DNA of 64,000 nt. It comes from Sphingopyxis sp. TUF1 (GTDB taxonomy: Bacteria; Pseudomonadota; Alphaproteobacteria; Sphingomonadales; Sphingomonadaceae). Shown here piece by piece: positions 18,354 to 27,229 of this stretch. The position numbers were made by a program, and so were the translations under genes. Each line of letters opens with the position of its first letter. Position 1 is the first letter of the stretch. Under the pieces are notes generated by a model, which searched no databases, was not told where the DNA came from, and saw only the letters and a program-made list of their open reading frames with translations. Location: the NCBI RefSeq assembly GCF_036687315.1, contig NZ_CP144683.1:2364001-2428000 (forward strand). Direction: 5' to 3'.

Positions 18354-19604
18354 CTATCCCAGCGCGGCCTGCTTTTCCTCGGCAATCCGGTCGAGTTCGG
18401 CGCGCGTCGGCTTGATTGCCGCGCTCTTCAGCTGCCCGCACGCCGCCATGATGTCGCGCCCGCGCGGCGTGCGGATCGGCGCCGAGATGCCCGCCTTGAA
18501 AATCAGGTTGCTGAACGCGCGGACGCGATCGGGCGTCGAACATTCATACGGGGCGCCCGGCCACGGGTTGAAGGGGATCAGGTTGACCTTCGCGGGCAGC
18601 TTATACTGCTTGATCAGGCGGACGAGTTCGCGGGCATCGTTGTCGCTGTCATTCTTGTCCTTCAGCATCACATATTCGAAGGTGATGCGCCGCGCATTGT
18701 TCGCGCCCGGATAGTCGGCGCACGCCTGCAGCAGTTCCTCGATGCCATATTTGCGGTTCAGCGGCACGATCTCGTCGCGGATTTCCTTGTTAACCGCGTG
18801 CAGTGAAACCGCCAGATTGACCCCGATTTCTTCGCCCGCGCGCGCCATCATCGGCACCACGCCGCTCGTCGACAGGGTGATGCGCCGCTTGGACAAAGCG
18901 AGTCCGTCGCCGTCCATGACGATCTTCAGCGCGCCCTTGACCTCGTCAAAATTATACAGCGGCTCGCCCATGCCCATCATCACGATGTTGGTGAGCATTC
19001 GCCCGTCGGCGGTGTAATGGCCGACCGCATCGTCGTCGGCGTCCTCGTCCTCGGGGTCGGCGCCAAAGCCCGCCATCGTTCCCTTTGGCCATTCGCCGAG
19101 CGCGTCGCGCGCCAGCAGCACCTGCCCGACGATCTCGCCCGCGCCCAGGTTGCGCACCAGCCGCATCGTCCCGGTGTGGCAGAAACGGCAATTGAGCGTG
19201 CAGCCGACCTGACTCGATACACACAGCGTTCCCCGGTCGGCGTCGGGGATGAACACCATCTCATATTCCTGACCGTCGGCGGCGGCGAGCAGCCATTTGC
19301 GCGTGCCGTCGCTCGACACCTGCGCCTCGCGCACCGTCGGGCGGCCGATGATGAAACGGTCGGTCAGCCACGGGCGCATCGTCTTGGCGATGTCGGTCAT
19401 CGCCTCGAAATCGGTGACGCCGCGGTGATAGATCCAGTGCCAGATCTGTTTGGCGCGCAGCTTCGCCGCCTTGGCGTCCAGCCCCGCCTCGACCAGCACG
19501 CCCCCAATGGCATCGCGCGTCAGCCCGACCAGGTCGATGCGATTGCCGCCGCGCAGGGGAACGGTGCCCGTCGTGACGGGGTCGATATGGCCGGGAATCT
19601 GCAT
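18354..19604 (-). CDS. rlmN: 23S rRNA (adenine-C2)-methyltransferase RlmN
   Basis: 416 residues from the ATG at 19604 ([10 protein letters not shown]...); an in-frame ATG 13 codons upstream is a weaker start. RlmN is a radical-SAM enzyme that methylates A2503 of 23S rRNA and A37 of some tRNAs using two SAM molecules. The 4Fe-4S motif is CTLNCRFC in the block [18 protein letters not shown]; the second, catalytic cysteine is expected in DIMAACGQL near the C-terminus. The N-terminal helical tRNA/rRNA-binding domain ([11 protein letters not shown]) is present. A 60-residue insertion with many Asp/Glu ([10 protein letters not shown]) lies after the cluster motif. Confidence 0.96.
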   Translation of the reverse strand: MQIPGHIDPVTTGTVPLRGGNRIDLVGLTRDAIGGVLVEAGLDAKAAKLRAKQIWHWIYHRGVTDFEAMTDIAKTMRPWLTDRFIIGRPTVREAQVSSDGTRKWLLAAADGQEYEMVFIPDADRGTLCVSSQVGCTLNCRFCHTGTMRLVRNLGAGEIVGQVLLARDALGEWPKGTMAGFGADPEDEDADDDAVGHYTADGRMLTNIVMMGMGEPLYNFDEVKGALKIVMDGDGLALSKRRITLSTSGVVPMMARAGEEIGVNLAVSLHAVNKEIRDEIVPLNRKYGIEELLQACADYPGANNARRITFEYVMLKDKNDSDNDARELVRLIKQYKLPAKVNLIPFNPWPGAPYECSTPDRVRAFSNLIFKAGISAPIRTPRGRDIMAACGQLKSAAIKPTRAELDRIAEEKQAALG

Positions 19605-19655
19605 GATGCGGCGCGATATAGTGGGGAAGGGGGAAAAGCGCAATTGCGCGCGACA

Positions 19656-19687
19656 ATCCTCCCCTGTCGCGCAGCGATGGGGAGGAT
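19656..19687. repeat. partial family B repeat (single arm)
   Basis: atcctcccctgtcgcgcagcg plus atggggaggat is one terminal arm of the family B element without its partner. It lies upstream of rlmN, suggesting decay of a former full copy. Confidence 0.6.
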
Positions 19688-19720
19688 CGTAGCCGCAAAG
19701 TCGGGATGCGACCGAATCTA

Positions 19721-19814
19721 ACCGTCGCCCCCGCGAAGGCGGGGGCCGCCGTCGGTTTGCACGGCGACGCAGGGAAAGGTCGATGGAGGCCCCCGCCTTC
19801 GCGGGGGCGACGGT
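19721..19814. repeat. intergenic inverted repeat, family D copy 1
   Basis: accgtcgcccccgcgaaggc at the left faces gccttcgcgggggcgacggt at the right: 20-base near-perfect arms around a variable loop. It lies between the rlmN start and the urcA end. A second copy follows dnaN at 23453. Confidence 0.8.
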
Positions 19815-19965
19815 TTATTGGAAGCGCAACTCACCGCCCCAAAACCGCCCCATCACTCGCTGACAGGATAAGGCCCCGCATTGCACGCTACATAGCAAAC
19901 CGGGACCGCGATCGTGCCCGGATCGCGGTCCCGGTGCTGACGAACCGTGCAACTTCGGTTCGCGG

Positions 19966-20295
19966 TCAGTTGCCGATCGAGCTGACCTGGATGGCTTGGT
20001 CGCGCATGGCGCCGGCGATCGCGACTTGGGCCTGCGCCGACGCCATGGCGCGCGTGTCGCGGCGGCACTGGCGGACATTATTCTTGCCTTCGATGTCGTA
20101 TCCGGGCGCATCGCCGCATACCTCGACGACAGCGCGCCAGATACGGCGATCGAGCGTTCTGGCGCCCGCCTCGGTGCGCAGGTCGATGTCGCGGTGGGCC
20201 ACCGCAACGCTGACTTTGGCAGGGACGCGTTCGGCCGATACGGGCTGAACGACAAGCGCGGCAGCGGTAGCGGCGAGGATCATAAGCTTTTGCAT
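19966..20295 (-). CDS. UrcA family protein
   Basis: 109 residues. A signal peptide (MQKLMILAATAAALVVQPVSA) is followed by the UrcA-family layout: a strand with VSVAVAHRDIDLRTEAGARTL, RRIWRAVVEVCG, and two conserved cysteines that could form a disulfide. UrcA proteins are periplasmic proteins common in sphingomonads and Caulobacter whose function is not established. It is divergent from the LysR regulator with a 149-base gap that contains a palindrome, so it is a candidate target of that regulator. Confidence 0.85.
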   Translation of the reverse strand: MQKLMILAATAAALVVQPVSAERVPAKVSVAVAHRDIDLRTEAGARTLDRRIWRAVVEVCGDAPGYDIEGKNNVRQCRRDTRAMASAQAQVAIAGAMRDQAIQVSSIGN

Positions 20296-20391
20296 CTTCT
20301 GTCTCCATCGGCCGGCTAGGGAGGGGAGTAAGCCGGTGAGATTCTATATATCGCACTGCACAATGGTCATGGAGCAACGATGTTGCGCGAC

Positions 20392-20413
20392 CATTCTGCA
20401 AAATTGCAGAATG
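20392..20413. promoter_or_regulatory. candidate LysR-type operator (palindrome)
   Basis: CATTCTGCA - AAAT - TGCAGAATG is a perfect 9-base inverted repeat in the 149-base divergent region between urcA (minus) and the LysR gene (plus, ATG 32 bases further). It contains a T-N11-A-like core, the general form of LysR-type regulator binding sites. Binding is inferred from position and symmetry. Confidence 0.6.
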
Positions 20414-20444
20414 AGGCTGGCGCGATTATGACGCACAAGGCGCC

Positions 20445-21326
20445 ATGTACGATTGGAACGACCTCAAGGCTTTTCTGGCCGTCGCCGAAACGGGCAGCAC
20501 GCTTGCCGCTGCGCAGGCAATGCGCGTCAGCCAGACGACCGTCGCGCGGCGCATCGCCGCACTCGAAGCGGCGACGGGTGTTACGCTCTTCGAACGGAGG
20601 CAGGCGGGCTATGCGCTCACGCCGGTGGGTGAGGCGATGCTGGCGAGCGCCGCGGCGGTGCGCGATGCCGCCGCCCGTTTTGGCGAAGCCGCGGGTGCGC
20701 GCTCGCGTGATACGGGCGGCACGGTCAGCCTGACGGTGATGGAAATCATCGCGGTGACGATCCTGCCGCCGATCCTGCGCGATTTGCGCGCCGAACATCC
20801 GGGGATCCATATCCAGCTCGACACCTCTGACGAACCGCGCGACCTGGCCGCCGGCGCCGCCGACATCGCGATCCGCAGCAGCAAGCAGCCCGCGGGCGCC
20901 GGCCTCGTCGGCCGCCGCATCGCCGACAATCCGTGGACCGTCTATTGCAGCCGCGACTATGCCGACCGCAACGGCGTGCCGCGCAGCCGCGAGCAGCTGG
21001 CGATGCACCCTTTCATCGGCGGCGGCGGCGGCGTGTGGGAACCCTATCAGGCCTGGCTGCGGCAGTACGGGCTCGAGGCATCGGTGGTCATGCAATATGA
21101 TACAGCGACCGGGCTGCTTTCGGGAGTGCGCGCGGGGATGGGCCTTACCGTCCTGCCCGCCTATCTCGCCGACCGCGAACCCGACCTCATCCGCTGCATC
21201 CCGCCCAAGAGCGACGACACGACGGGGCTGTGGCTGCTCACGCACGAACGTCTGCGCCATGTCCCGCGCGTGCGGCTGGTGCTCGATTTTCTGGCAAAGG
21301 AATTAACGAAGCTCGGCCGGGAGTAG
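20445..21326 (+). CDS. LysR-family transcriptional regulator
   Basis: 293 residues. The N-terminal winged helix-turn-helix (WNDLKAFLAVAETGSTLAAAQ... SQTTVARRIAALEAATGVTLFER) is typical of LysR regulators, and the rest is the two-subdomain effector-binding domain (DTGGTVSLTVMEIIAV onward). These proteins usually control a divergently transcribed neighbour and themselves; the neighbour here is the UrcA gene. The ligand cannot be inferred. The long tail (EPYQAWLRQYGLEASVVMQYD) is like that of regulators annotated near amino-acid or aromatic metabolism, but this is weak. Confidence 0.9.
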   Translation: MYDWNDLKAFLAVAETGSTLAAAQAMRVSQTTVARRIAALEAATGVTLFERRQAGYALTPVGEAMLASAAAVRDAAARFGEAAGARSRDTGGTVSLTVMEIIAVTILPPILRDLRAEHPGIHIQLDTSDEPRDLAAGAADIAIRSSKQPAGAGLVGRRIADNPWTVYCSRDYADRNGVPRSREQLAMHPFIGGGGGVWEPYQAWLRQYGLEASVVMQYDTATGLLSGVRAGMGLTVLPAYLADREPDLIRCIPPKSDDTTGLWLLTHERLRHVPRVRLVLDFLAKELTKLGRE

Positions 21327-21404
21327 CGTGGCTAGAAATCGCTGTCCTACTTGGGCCGCCCGCCATAGGCTGATCGCATGGCGCACGGCTCCACATGGTT
21401 GCAG

Positions 21405-21648
21405 CAAGGCTTACGGGCGATGCCGGCAGGCCTTCGCGCGCGCGATTCCAGAGTGAAGTTGCGCAGTTTTCTCCCGTTTCGTGAAAGCGCCTTTCTCTCT
21501 TACCTCGTCACCCCGGATTTGATCCGGGGTCCAACTTCCTCCGGTGCGTCGCATGGATCCCGGATCAAGCCTGTCCTGAGCATGTCGGCGGGTCCGGGAT
21601 GACGAAGATTTGCGAATTGCGAGTGAAGTTCGGCAGAAATCCGCCATA
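21405..21648. repeat. composite repeat element, family F copy 1
   Basis: This 245-base segment between convergent genes holds two related half-elements: gagtgaagttgcgcagtttt (21451) and gcgagtgaagttcggcag (near 21619), enclosing ccccggatttgatccggggt and gggtccgggatgacgaag. The same order, in inverted orientation, is found at 34601-34771. No coding potential was seen. Confidence 0.65.
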
Positions 21649-21661
21649 CCTCAAAAGCCGT

Positions 21662-22162
21662 TTACCGCAGCTTCGCGCACCCCAGCGCCGCCGCGTCGAT
21701 CGCCGTCGCAGCGCCGCGCAGGCGATAGGTGTCGGCGATCGCGCCGCCCGTCTCGGCGCGGCTTTCGACGCTCATGCTCGGCGCCGATCGCATCGCGGCG
21801 ACGATGGCGGCGTCCATCCGCGCGTCGCTCGCCCAACCATGGACACCCTTTCCGGTCAGGATGAAGCGGCGGCTGCCGATCGTCAGGCGCAAATCGCGGT
21901 CCGCCGTGCGCGCCTTCGACAAGCGGACATAGAATTGGCCGCGGATGCGCGATTTTGGCCAATAACCGACGCTGGCATAGGCCTTGACCTGCGGCCGGCC
22001 GATCGTCGCCGCGGGCGCGGCAATCGCATAGCAGCGCGGGCGCGCGGCATCGCGAAAGGCGCCCCAGCCGTCGAAAATGCCGAGCGCGGTCGGCACCGCA
22101 GCGGCGAGCGCCGCGGCGGGCATCGCCGCCAGCATCAACAGGGGAAGGGGCCAGCGCCGCAT
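21662..22162 (-). CDS. exported protein of unknown function
   Basis: 166 residues from the ATG at 22162 (MRRWPLPLLMLAAMPAAALA signal peptide). The mature part has LGIFDGWGAFRDAARPRCYAIAAP, an Arg-rich middle and a C-terminal Cys (LGCAKLR), so one disulfide between Cys in RPRCYAI and LGCAK is possible. The FDGWGAFRD..CYAI pattern resembles invasion-associated locus B-like proteins that I have seen in sphingomonads, but I am not certain. No catalytic motif. An in-frame start 16 codons upstream is weaker. Confidence 0.6.
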   Translation of the reverse strand: MRRWPLPLLMLAAMPAAALAAAVPTALGIFDGWGAFRDAARPRCYAIAAPAATIGRPQVKAYASVGYWPKSRIRGQFYVRLSKARTADRDLRLTIGSRRFILTGKGVHGWASDARMDAAIVAAMRSAPSMSVESRAETGGAIADTYRLRGAATAIDAAALGCAKLR

Positions 22163-22334
22163 CGCGCCTCGTTCGCGCGATTGCCGCCGCTTTGCAAGCA
22201 TGGCTTGCACGGCGCGCCGCGTGCGTTAAGGAAGGTGGACATTTTCAGGGGCCAGAATCGGGGCACGAATCGCCTCCGATGCTCTGTCTCTTCAGGGGCT
22301 TCTCCCGCAGAATATACAGGATGGCGGATTAAGA

Positions 22335-23450
22335 ATGAAAGCGACGATCGAACGCGCAGTCTTGTTGAAAAGCCTCGGCCACGTCCAGTCGGTGGTCGAA
22401 CGGCGCAATACGATTCCGATCCTGTCGAACGTCCTTATCGAAGCCGACGTGTCGGGGCAGCTTAAGCTGATGGCGACCGACCTCGACCTGCAGGTCGTCG
22501 AAACGATCGCGGCCAAGGTCGAAACCGCCGGTACCACCACCGTATCGGCGCACACGCTCTTCGAAATCGCCCGCAAGCTTCCCGAGGGGTCGGAAGTCAG
22601 CCTCGCTGCGGCCGAGGGCAAGATGCAGGTCAAGGCGGGCCGCTCGAACTTTAACCTGCCGACCCTGCCGCGCGACGATTTCCCGGTGATTGCCGAGGGC
22701 GAGCTGCCGACCAATTTCGAACTGCCGGTCGCCGAACTCATCCAGATCATCGACAAGACGCGCTTCGCGATTTCGACCGAGGAAACGCGCTATTATCTGA
22801 ACGGCATCTTCCTGCATGTTGCCGAGGATGCGACGGGTCCGGTGCTCAAGGCCGCGGCGACTGATGGCCATCGCCTCGCACGCTATACGGTAACGCGCCC
22901 CGACGGCGCCGCCGGAATGCCCGACGTGATCGTTCCGCGCAAATGCGTCGGCGAAATCCGCAAGCTGCTCGACGAGGCCGAGGGCAATGTCGAGATCAGC
23001 CTGTCGGCGAGCAAGATCCGGTTCCAGCTCGGCCACGCCGTGCTGACCTCGAAGCTGATCGACGGCACCTTCCCCGACTATAGCCGCGTCATCCCGACGG
23101 CGAACGACAAGCTGCTGAAGGTCGATCCGAAAAGCCTGTTCCAGGGCGTCGACCGCGTCTCGACGATCGCCAGCGAAAAGACGCGCGCGGTCAAGGTCGG
23201 GCTCGACAAGGACCGCATCACGCTCAGCGTCACCAGCCCCGAAAACGGCACCGCGGCCGAAGAACTCGCCGCGGGTTACGACAGCGACGCGATGGAGATC
23301 GGCTTCAACGCCCGCTATCTCAGCGACATTTTGGGCCAGGTCGACGGCGACAGCGTCGAACTCCACCTGGCCGACGCCAATGCACCGACCTTGATCCGTG
23401 AGAGCGAAAAGAGTCCGGCACTCTATGTGCTGATGCCGATGCGGGTGTAA
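22335..23450 (+). CDS. dnaN: DNA polymerase III beta subunit (sliding clamp)
   Basis: 371 residues, the usual length (about 366-375). The three-domain clamp is intact: it starts MKATIERAVLLKSLGHVQSVVERRNTIPIL and ends in VLMPMRV. It encircles DNA as a dimer and tethers the polymerase. Unlike the classical dnaA-dnaN-recF order, no replication genes flank it here: an exported protein gene diverges upstream and a PQQ-type dehydrogenase lies convergent downstream. It therefore gives no evidence of a replication origin in this window. Confidence 0.98.
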   Translation: MKATIERAVLLKSLGHVQSVVERRNTIPILSNVLIEADVSGQLKLMATDLDLQVVETIAAKVETAGTTTVSAHTLFEIARKLPEGSEVSLAAAEGKMQVKAGRSNFNLPTLPRDDFPVIAEGELPTNFELPVAELIQIIDKTRFAISTEETRYYLNGIFLHVAEDATGPVLKAAATDGHRLARYTVTRPDGAAGMPDVIVPRKCVGEIRKLLDEAEGNVEISLSASKIRFQLGHAVLTSKLIDGTFPDYSRVIPTANDKLLKVDPKSLFQGVDRVSTIASEKTRAVKVGLDKDRITLSVTSPENGTAAEELAAGYDSDAMEIGFNARYLSDILGQVDGDSVELHLADANAPTLIRESEKSPALYVLMPMRV

Positions 23451-23452
23451 AG

Positions 23453-23534
23453 ACCGTCGCCCCCGCGAAGGCGGGGGCCGCTGGGTATGTAGCGCAAGGC
23501 CGAAGCCGGCCCCCGCCTTCGCGGGGGCGACGGT
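23453..23534. repeat. intergenic inverted repeat, family D copy 2
   Basis: accgtcgcccccgcgaaggc faces gccttcgcgggggcgacggt, with 20-base arms identical to those of the copy at 19721. It separates the convergent dnaN and dehydrogenase genes by only a few bases on either side, so it is likely a bidirectional terminator. Confidence 0.82.
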
Positions 23535-23538
23535 AAGT

Positions 23539-24882
23539 TCACCCTGCCTTCGCTACCCGCCAGATCACCCCGCCGGTGTCGTCGGCGATCAGCGCGCTAC
23601 CATCCTTGGCGACCTTGACGTCGGCCGGGCGGCCGCGGGTGGTCTTGCCGTCCTTGGCCAGGAACTGGTCGAGTAGTGTGATCGGCAGAGCGTTAAGCGG
23701 CTTGCCGTTCGCCCCGAACTTGACGAACACAACGTCATAGCCGGCGGCGGGGTCACGGTTCCACGATCCGTGCCGGGCAATCAGCGCCCCGTTCGTCCAG
23801 CGGTCGCCAAGGTCGAGGCCTGCGGTGAAGGTGAACCCTAGCGGCGCGGTGTGGGCGCCCAGCCCATATTCGGGCCGCTTGACATATTGGCGCCGATCCT
23901 CGGCCTCGGGCTCGACCCGCGGGTCGATGAAGCCGCCCCAATAATACCAGGGCCAGCCGTAAAAATCGCCCTCGTCAACATCGGTCAGATAGTCGGGGAC
24001 CAGATCGCTGCCCAGCATGTCACGCTCGTTGACGACGGTCCACAGCCGGTCGCTGCCCGGATAGAAAGCCAGCCCGACGGGGTTGCGGATGCCCGCGGCA
24101 AAGGTGCGGATATATTTATTCTCGGGCCGAACCTCGAGCACGCTGGCGCGGCGGAACTCGCGGTTCATGCCCGATTCGCCGATGTTGGAATCGGCGCCGA
24201 CACCGATGTAAAGCCAGCCGTTCGGGGCCGCGACCAGGCTCTTCGTCCAGTGTCGATTGGTGCCCTTGGCGGGCAGATCGACGATCTTGACCGGGTTGCC
24301 GCTCATCTTCGTCGCACCCTCGACATAGGGAAAGGCGAGCAGCGCATCGGTGTTCGCGACGTAAAGCGTGTCCCCGACCAGCGCCATGCCGTAGGGCGAA
24401 TTGAGGCCGGTGATGTAGGCGGTCTTGACCTCGGCCTTGCCGTCGCCGTCGGCGTCGCGGAGTAGGGTGATGCGGTTCGCCGACGGTTTGCGGCCAGCGC
24501 CCGCCTTGCCCATCAGCTTTTTCATCACCGCGCCCTCGACGCCGCCGTCCTTGCGCGGCGGGCTCTGCGCTTCGGCGGCCAGCACATCGCCATTCGGCAG
24601 GACGAGAATATTGCGCGGATGGTCGAGCCCTTCGGCAAAACGCTGGACGGTCAGGCCCTGCGCGGCCCGCGGCGCCTGCCCGGCTGGCCAGCTCGTCGCT
24701 TCGGGCACGTTGATCGTCGGGAATGTCTCGGTGCGCTGCGACGCCATCACCGGCACCCGGCCACTGAGTTCGGCGGTCGAGAAACGCGCCACATCGGGCC
24801 GCGACATGACGTAAAGCGTGACGCCGCCGACGATGAGGAGCAGCAGAAGGGCGAGGCCGACATATTTCAGGATCTTGCGCAT
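23539..24882 (-). CDS. PQQ-dependent sugar dehydrogenase-like protein (sorbosone dehydrogenase family)
   Basis: 447 residues. An N-terminal helix (YVGLALLLLLIVGGVTLYV) is a signal anchor. The rest is a six-bladed beta-propeller like soluble glucose/aldose sugar dehydrogenases, with GLDHPRNILVLPNGDVLAAEAQ, SPYGMALVGDTLYVANTD, NEREMxxx-type WTVVNERDML, and the terminal GSALIADDTGGVIWRV. This family oxidises sugars with PQQ in the periplasm. No PQQ biosynthesis genes lie in the window, so PQQ is either made elsewhere or the cofactor pocket is unused. The substrate is unknown. Confidence 0.86.
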   Translation of the reverse strand: MRKILKYVGLALLLLLIVGGVTLYVMSRPDVARFSTAELSGRVPVMASQRTETFPTINVPEATSWPAGQAPRAAQGLTVQRFAEGLDHPRNILVLPNGDVLAAEAQSPPRKDGGVEGAVMKKLMGKAGAGRKPSANRITLLRDADGDGKAEVKTAYITGLNSPYGMALVGDTLYVANTDALLAFPYVEGATKMSGNPVKIVDLPAKGTNRHWTKSLVAAPNGWLYIGVGADSNIGESGMNREFRRASVLEVRPENKYIRTFAAGIRNPVGLAFYPGSDRLWTVVNERDMLGSDLVPDYLTDVDEGDFYGWPWYYWGGFIDPRVEPEAEDRRQYVKRPEYGLGAHTAPLGFTFTAGLDLGDRWTNGALIARHGSWNRDPAAGYDVVFVKFGANGKPLNALPITLLDQFLAKDGKTTRGRPADVKVAKDGSALIADDTGGVIWRVAKAG

Positions 24883-25062
24883 ATCCCCTGTCTACACGGG
24901 CAGAGCGCGGCGGCAAAGGGGCGAAACGCACGCCGGATCATTGCGCACGGTTAACGCCGCTGGATTTGGAATTAACCTTACCGGATCGTTCATTACGGTT
25001 GGGAACGGCGCGGTTAACGGCAGGGCTTAAGGCGAGGGTTCAAGTTACGGACCAGGAAGTCG

Positions 25063-25278
25063 ATGCACCTGCCAGCCCCTTTTCTTGCCGACCGGGCCGC
25101 GGTCGAGGATGCCCATGCGCTCATCAGCCTGCACGGCGAAGAAGCCGGCTTTGCGGCGGCTGCGCGCGCCGAACAATATCGCGTCCTCGGCAATCACATC
25201 CATTTCGCTCGCTGGCGGCAGATCGAGCGGCTAATTACTTATTTGTCGGTCGAAGACATCCTCGACACGGTTCACTGA
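25063..25278 (+). CDS. small conserved-looking protein, unknown function
   Basis: 71 residues with MHLPAPFLADRAAVEDAHALI, then HGEEAGFAAAARAEQYR, a single predicted helical domain and FARWRQIERLI. No signal peptide or membrane segment. Codon usage (GC-rich third positions) matches its neighbours, which supports a real gene. Function unknown. It faces argC convergently, with 2 bases between their stops. The 180 bases upstream hold several TTAAC sites. Confidence 0.65.
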   Translation: MHLPAPFLADRAAVEDAHALISLHGEEAGFAAAARAEQYRVLGNHIHFARWRQIERLITYLSVEDILDTVH

Positions 25279-25280
25279 AC

Positions 25281-26207
25281 CTAAATCCGTAGGCCCGCCG
25301 TTTCGGGCAATCCGGCCATGATATTGAGGTTCTGGACGCAGGCGCCGCTGGCGCCCTTGCCCAGATTGTCGAGCCGTGCGACGAGCCGCGCCTGGCTGGC
25401 GTCGGCATTGGCAAAGACGAGCAATTCGATCCGGTCATCGCCGGCGTCGGACGCGCGGAGCAGCATTTCGCCGTCGACGGGCGCGTCGCCCATGACGACG
25501 ATGGAGCTTGCGCTGTAAAAGTCGGCGAGCGCGGCACGGAGCGTGTCGGGCGCAGCGGCGCCGGGCATCGCGCCAAGCGGTAACGGCACTTCGACCACCA
25601 TCCCGCGATGCGCCGGAATCACCGCGGGCGAAAAGAGCGGGGCGATCGACAGGGCGCAGCGTGCCTGCATCTCGGGGACATGCTTATGGCCGAGCGCGAG
25701 CGCATAGCCGCGCCAGGCGATGTCGCGGTCGCCCTCGAACCGTTCGATCAGCGCCTTGCCGCCACCCGAATAGCCGCTGACCGCGTGACAGATATAGGGC
25801 CAGTCGGCGGGCAGGAAACCAGCCTTTACCAACGGAGCGACGAGCGCGATGAAGCCGGTCGAATAGCAGCCGGGGTTCGACACCCGCGGCGCCGACGCCA
25901 CCGCATCGTGGCCGACAACTTCGGGGAAGCCATAGGTCCAGCCCGGAGCGACACGATGCGCCGTCGAGGCATCGATCACGCGGGTGCGGTCATTGTCGAT
26001 CATCGCGACCGCTTCGCGCGCCGCATCGTCGGGCAGGCAGAGGATAACAAAATCGGCGTCGTTAAGCGCTTCGCGCCGCGCGGCGCTATCCTTGCGACGC
26101 GCTTCGTCGAGCGCGATCAGCGTAAATTCGCTTCGACCGGCGAGCCGCTCGGCGATTTCCAGGCCCGTGGTTCCCGCGGCACCATCGATAAATATGCTGT
26201 GTGTCAT
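25281..26207 (-). CDS. argC: N-acetyl-gamma-glutamyl-phosphate reductase (type 2)
   Basis: 308 residues, the short type 2 form. ArgC reduces N-acetylglutamyl phosphate to the semialdehyde with NADPH in arginine synthesis. The nucleotide-binding GAAGTTG (residues 9-15) and the catalytic Cys114 in SNPGCYSTGF are present, as is the PGWTYGFPE strand. Its ATG overlaps the stop of the upstream NlpC/P60 gene (ATGA at 26204-26207), so the two genes are translationally coupled. No other arg genes are in the window. Confidence 0.95.
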   Translation of the reverse strand: MTHSIFIDGAAGTTGLEIAERLAGRSEFTLIALDEARRKDSAARREALNDADFVILCLPDDAAREAVAMIDNDRTRVIDASTAHRVAPGWTYGFPEVVGHDAVASAPRVSNPGCYSTGFIALVAPLVKAGFLPADWPYICHAVSGYSGGGKALIERFEGDRDIAWRGYALALGHKHVPEMQARCALSIAPLFSPAVIPAHRGMVVEVPLPLGAMPGAAAPDTLRAALADFYSASSIVVMGDAPVDGEMLLRASDAGDDRIELLVFANADASQARLVARLDNLGKGASGACVQNLNIMAGLPETAGLRI

Positions 26208-27130
26208 GTCTGGCGCAGCCGCTTTGCGCCGCTGAGCGGAACGTCATGCCCCTCAGCCCTGGTCCGAGCCAACAGATCGGCGAGCGGTTCGGCGCGTACG
26301 CCCTTCCAGTGTTGGCTGGCATGAACGATCGTTACCTCGTCGGCCATGATCCCGACATGGCCGGGAAAAAAGACGAGATCGCCCCGCGCCAACTGGGCGG
26401 GATCGACATCCTTGTCGGCGCCGAGCGCCGCAAGTTGCAGGTCGGTGTCGCGCGGCAGCTGGATTCCCGCCGCCGCCCAGACAAGCTGGACCAGCCCCGA
26501 ACAGTCGATCCCCTTCGTGGTACGCCCGCCCCATACATAAGGCGTGCCGATCATCTCCTCGGCCAGCCCCGCCGGGTCGCGCTCGGTCGCGCCGATCTCG
26601 GTGAGGGCGGCGAGCGGCAGATAGCCGTGCGCGGTCGCCAGCCATTCGCCCTCGGCCTCGCCCATCACCAGCGCGCCGCGCGGCAGCACACCGGGGCCGC
26701 CGCTCGCGGCATCGGGCGCGCTGTGGAGCATGGCTTCGGTCATCTGCACACGGTGTGTCGGCGCGATAGGCGCGCCGAGCGCCTCGGCGGCGAGATAGCC
26801 GACATAATGGTCGGCAAGGCAATAGCCCCATGCCCAGCCGCCGGTCAGGTCGAGCAGGGCAAAGCCTTCGCCAAACAGCAATTCGCTCGTCTGTTCGGCG
26901 CCCAGCGACGGCGACGCGCGCAGCGCCGCGGCGGGCAGCAAGCCGCTCCGCATCATCGGCGCTGCATAATGCGGGGCGAAATAGGTGCCGGCGACCGCGA
27001 TGTCAGCCAGGTCGGGGCGGATCGCGACGATCCGCGGATCGAACGCCTGCGACGTCCCCGTCAGGCCAAAGCGGTCGCGGCCCGCGCCGACGGTGCCAGG
27101 GCGTCCCATCCGCACGCGGCTCGCCGCCAT
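26204..27130 (-). CDS. NlpC/P60 family peptidase with SH3-like N-terminus
   Basis: 308 residues from the ATG at 27130; a GTG at 27151 (aggac upstream) and a TTG at 27196 are alternatives. The C-terminal catalytic domain has KGIDCSGLVQ (catalytic Cys), GDLVFFPGHVGIM (catalytic His), and IVHASQHWKGV. The N-terminal 150 residues have SH3b-like repeats (LDLTGGWAWGYCLADHYVGYL and GEAEGEWLATAHGYLPLAAL). Such enzymes cut peptides in peptidoglycan, usually dipeptide linkages. I see no signal peptide, so secretion is unclear. It is coupled to argC and lies 100 bases from the aminopeptidase. Confidence 0.88.
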   Translation of the reverse strand: MAASRVRMGRPGTVGAGRDRFGLTGTSQAFDPRIVAIRPDLADIAVAGTYFAPHYAAPMMRSGLLPAAALRASPSLGAEQTSELLFGEGFALLDLTGGWAWGYCLADHYVGYLAAEALGAPIAPTHRVQMTEAMLHSAPDAASGGPGVLPRGALVMGEAEGEWLATAHGYLPLAALTEIGATERDPAGLAEEMIGTPYVWGGRTTKGIDCSGLVQLVWAAAGIQLPRDTDLQLAALGADKDVDPAQLARGDLVFFPGHVGIMADEVTIVHASQHWKGVRAEPLADLLARTRAEGHDVPLSGAKRLRQT

Positions 27131-27229
27131 ATTGTCACCGCTCTCTGCTGTCACGTGCCGTCCTGTTGAATCCGAAGGTCCGCAGGGCGCGGACAATCGC
27201 GGGCCATTAGACTAGCAGAAGTGGCTTTA

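Noticed and set aside
22200..23460. Replication origin near dnaN
   Set aside because: No dnaA gene, no cluster of DnaA boxes seen, and no other replication gene nearby; dnaN is often separated from the origin in this group.
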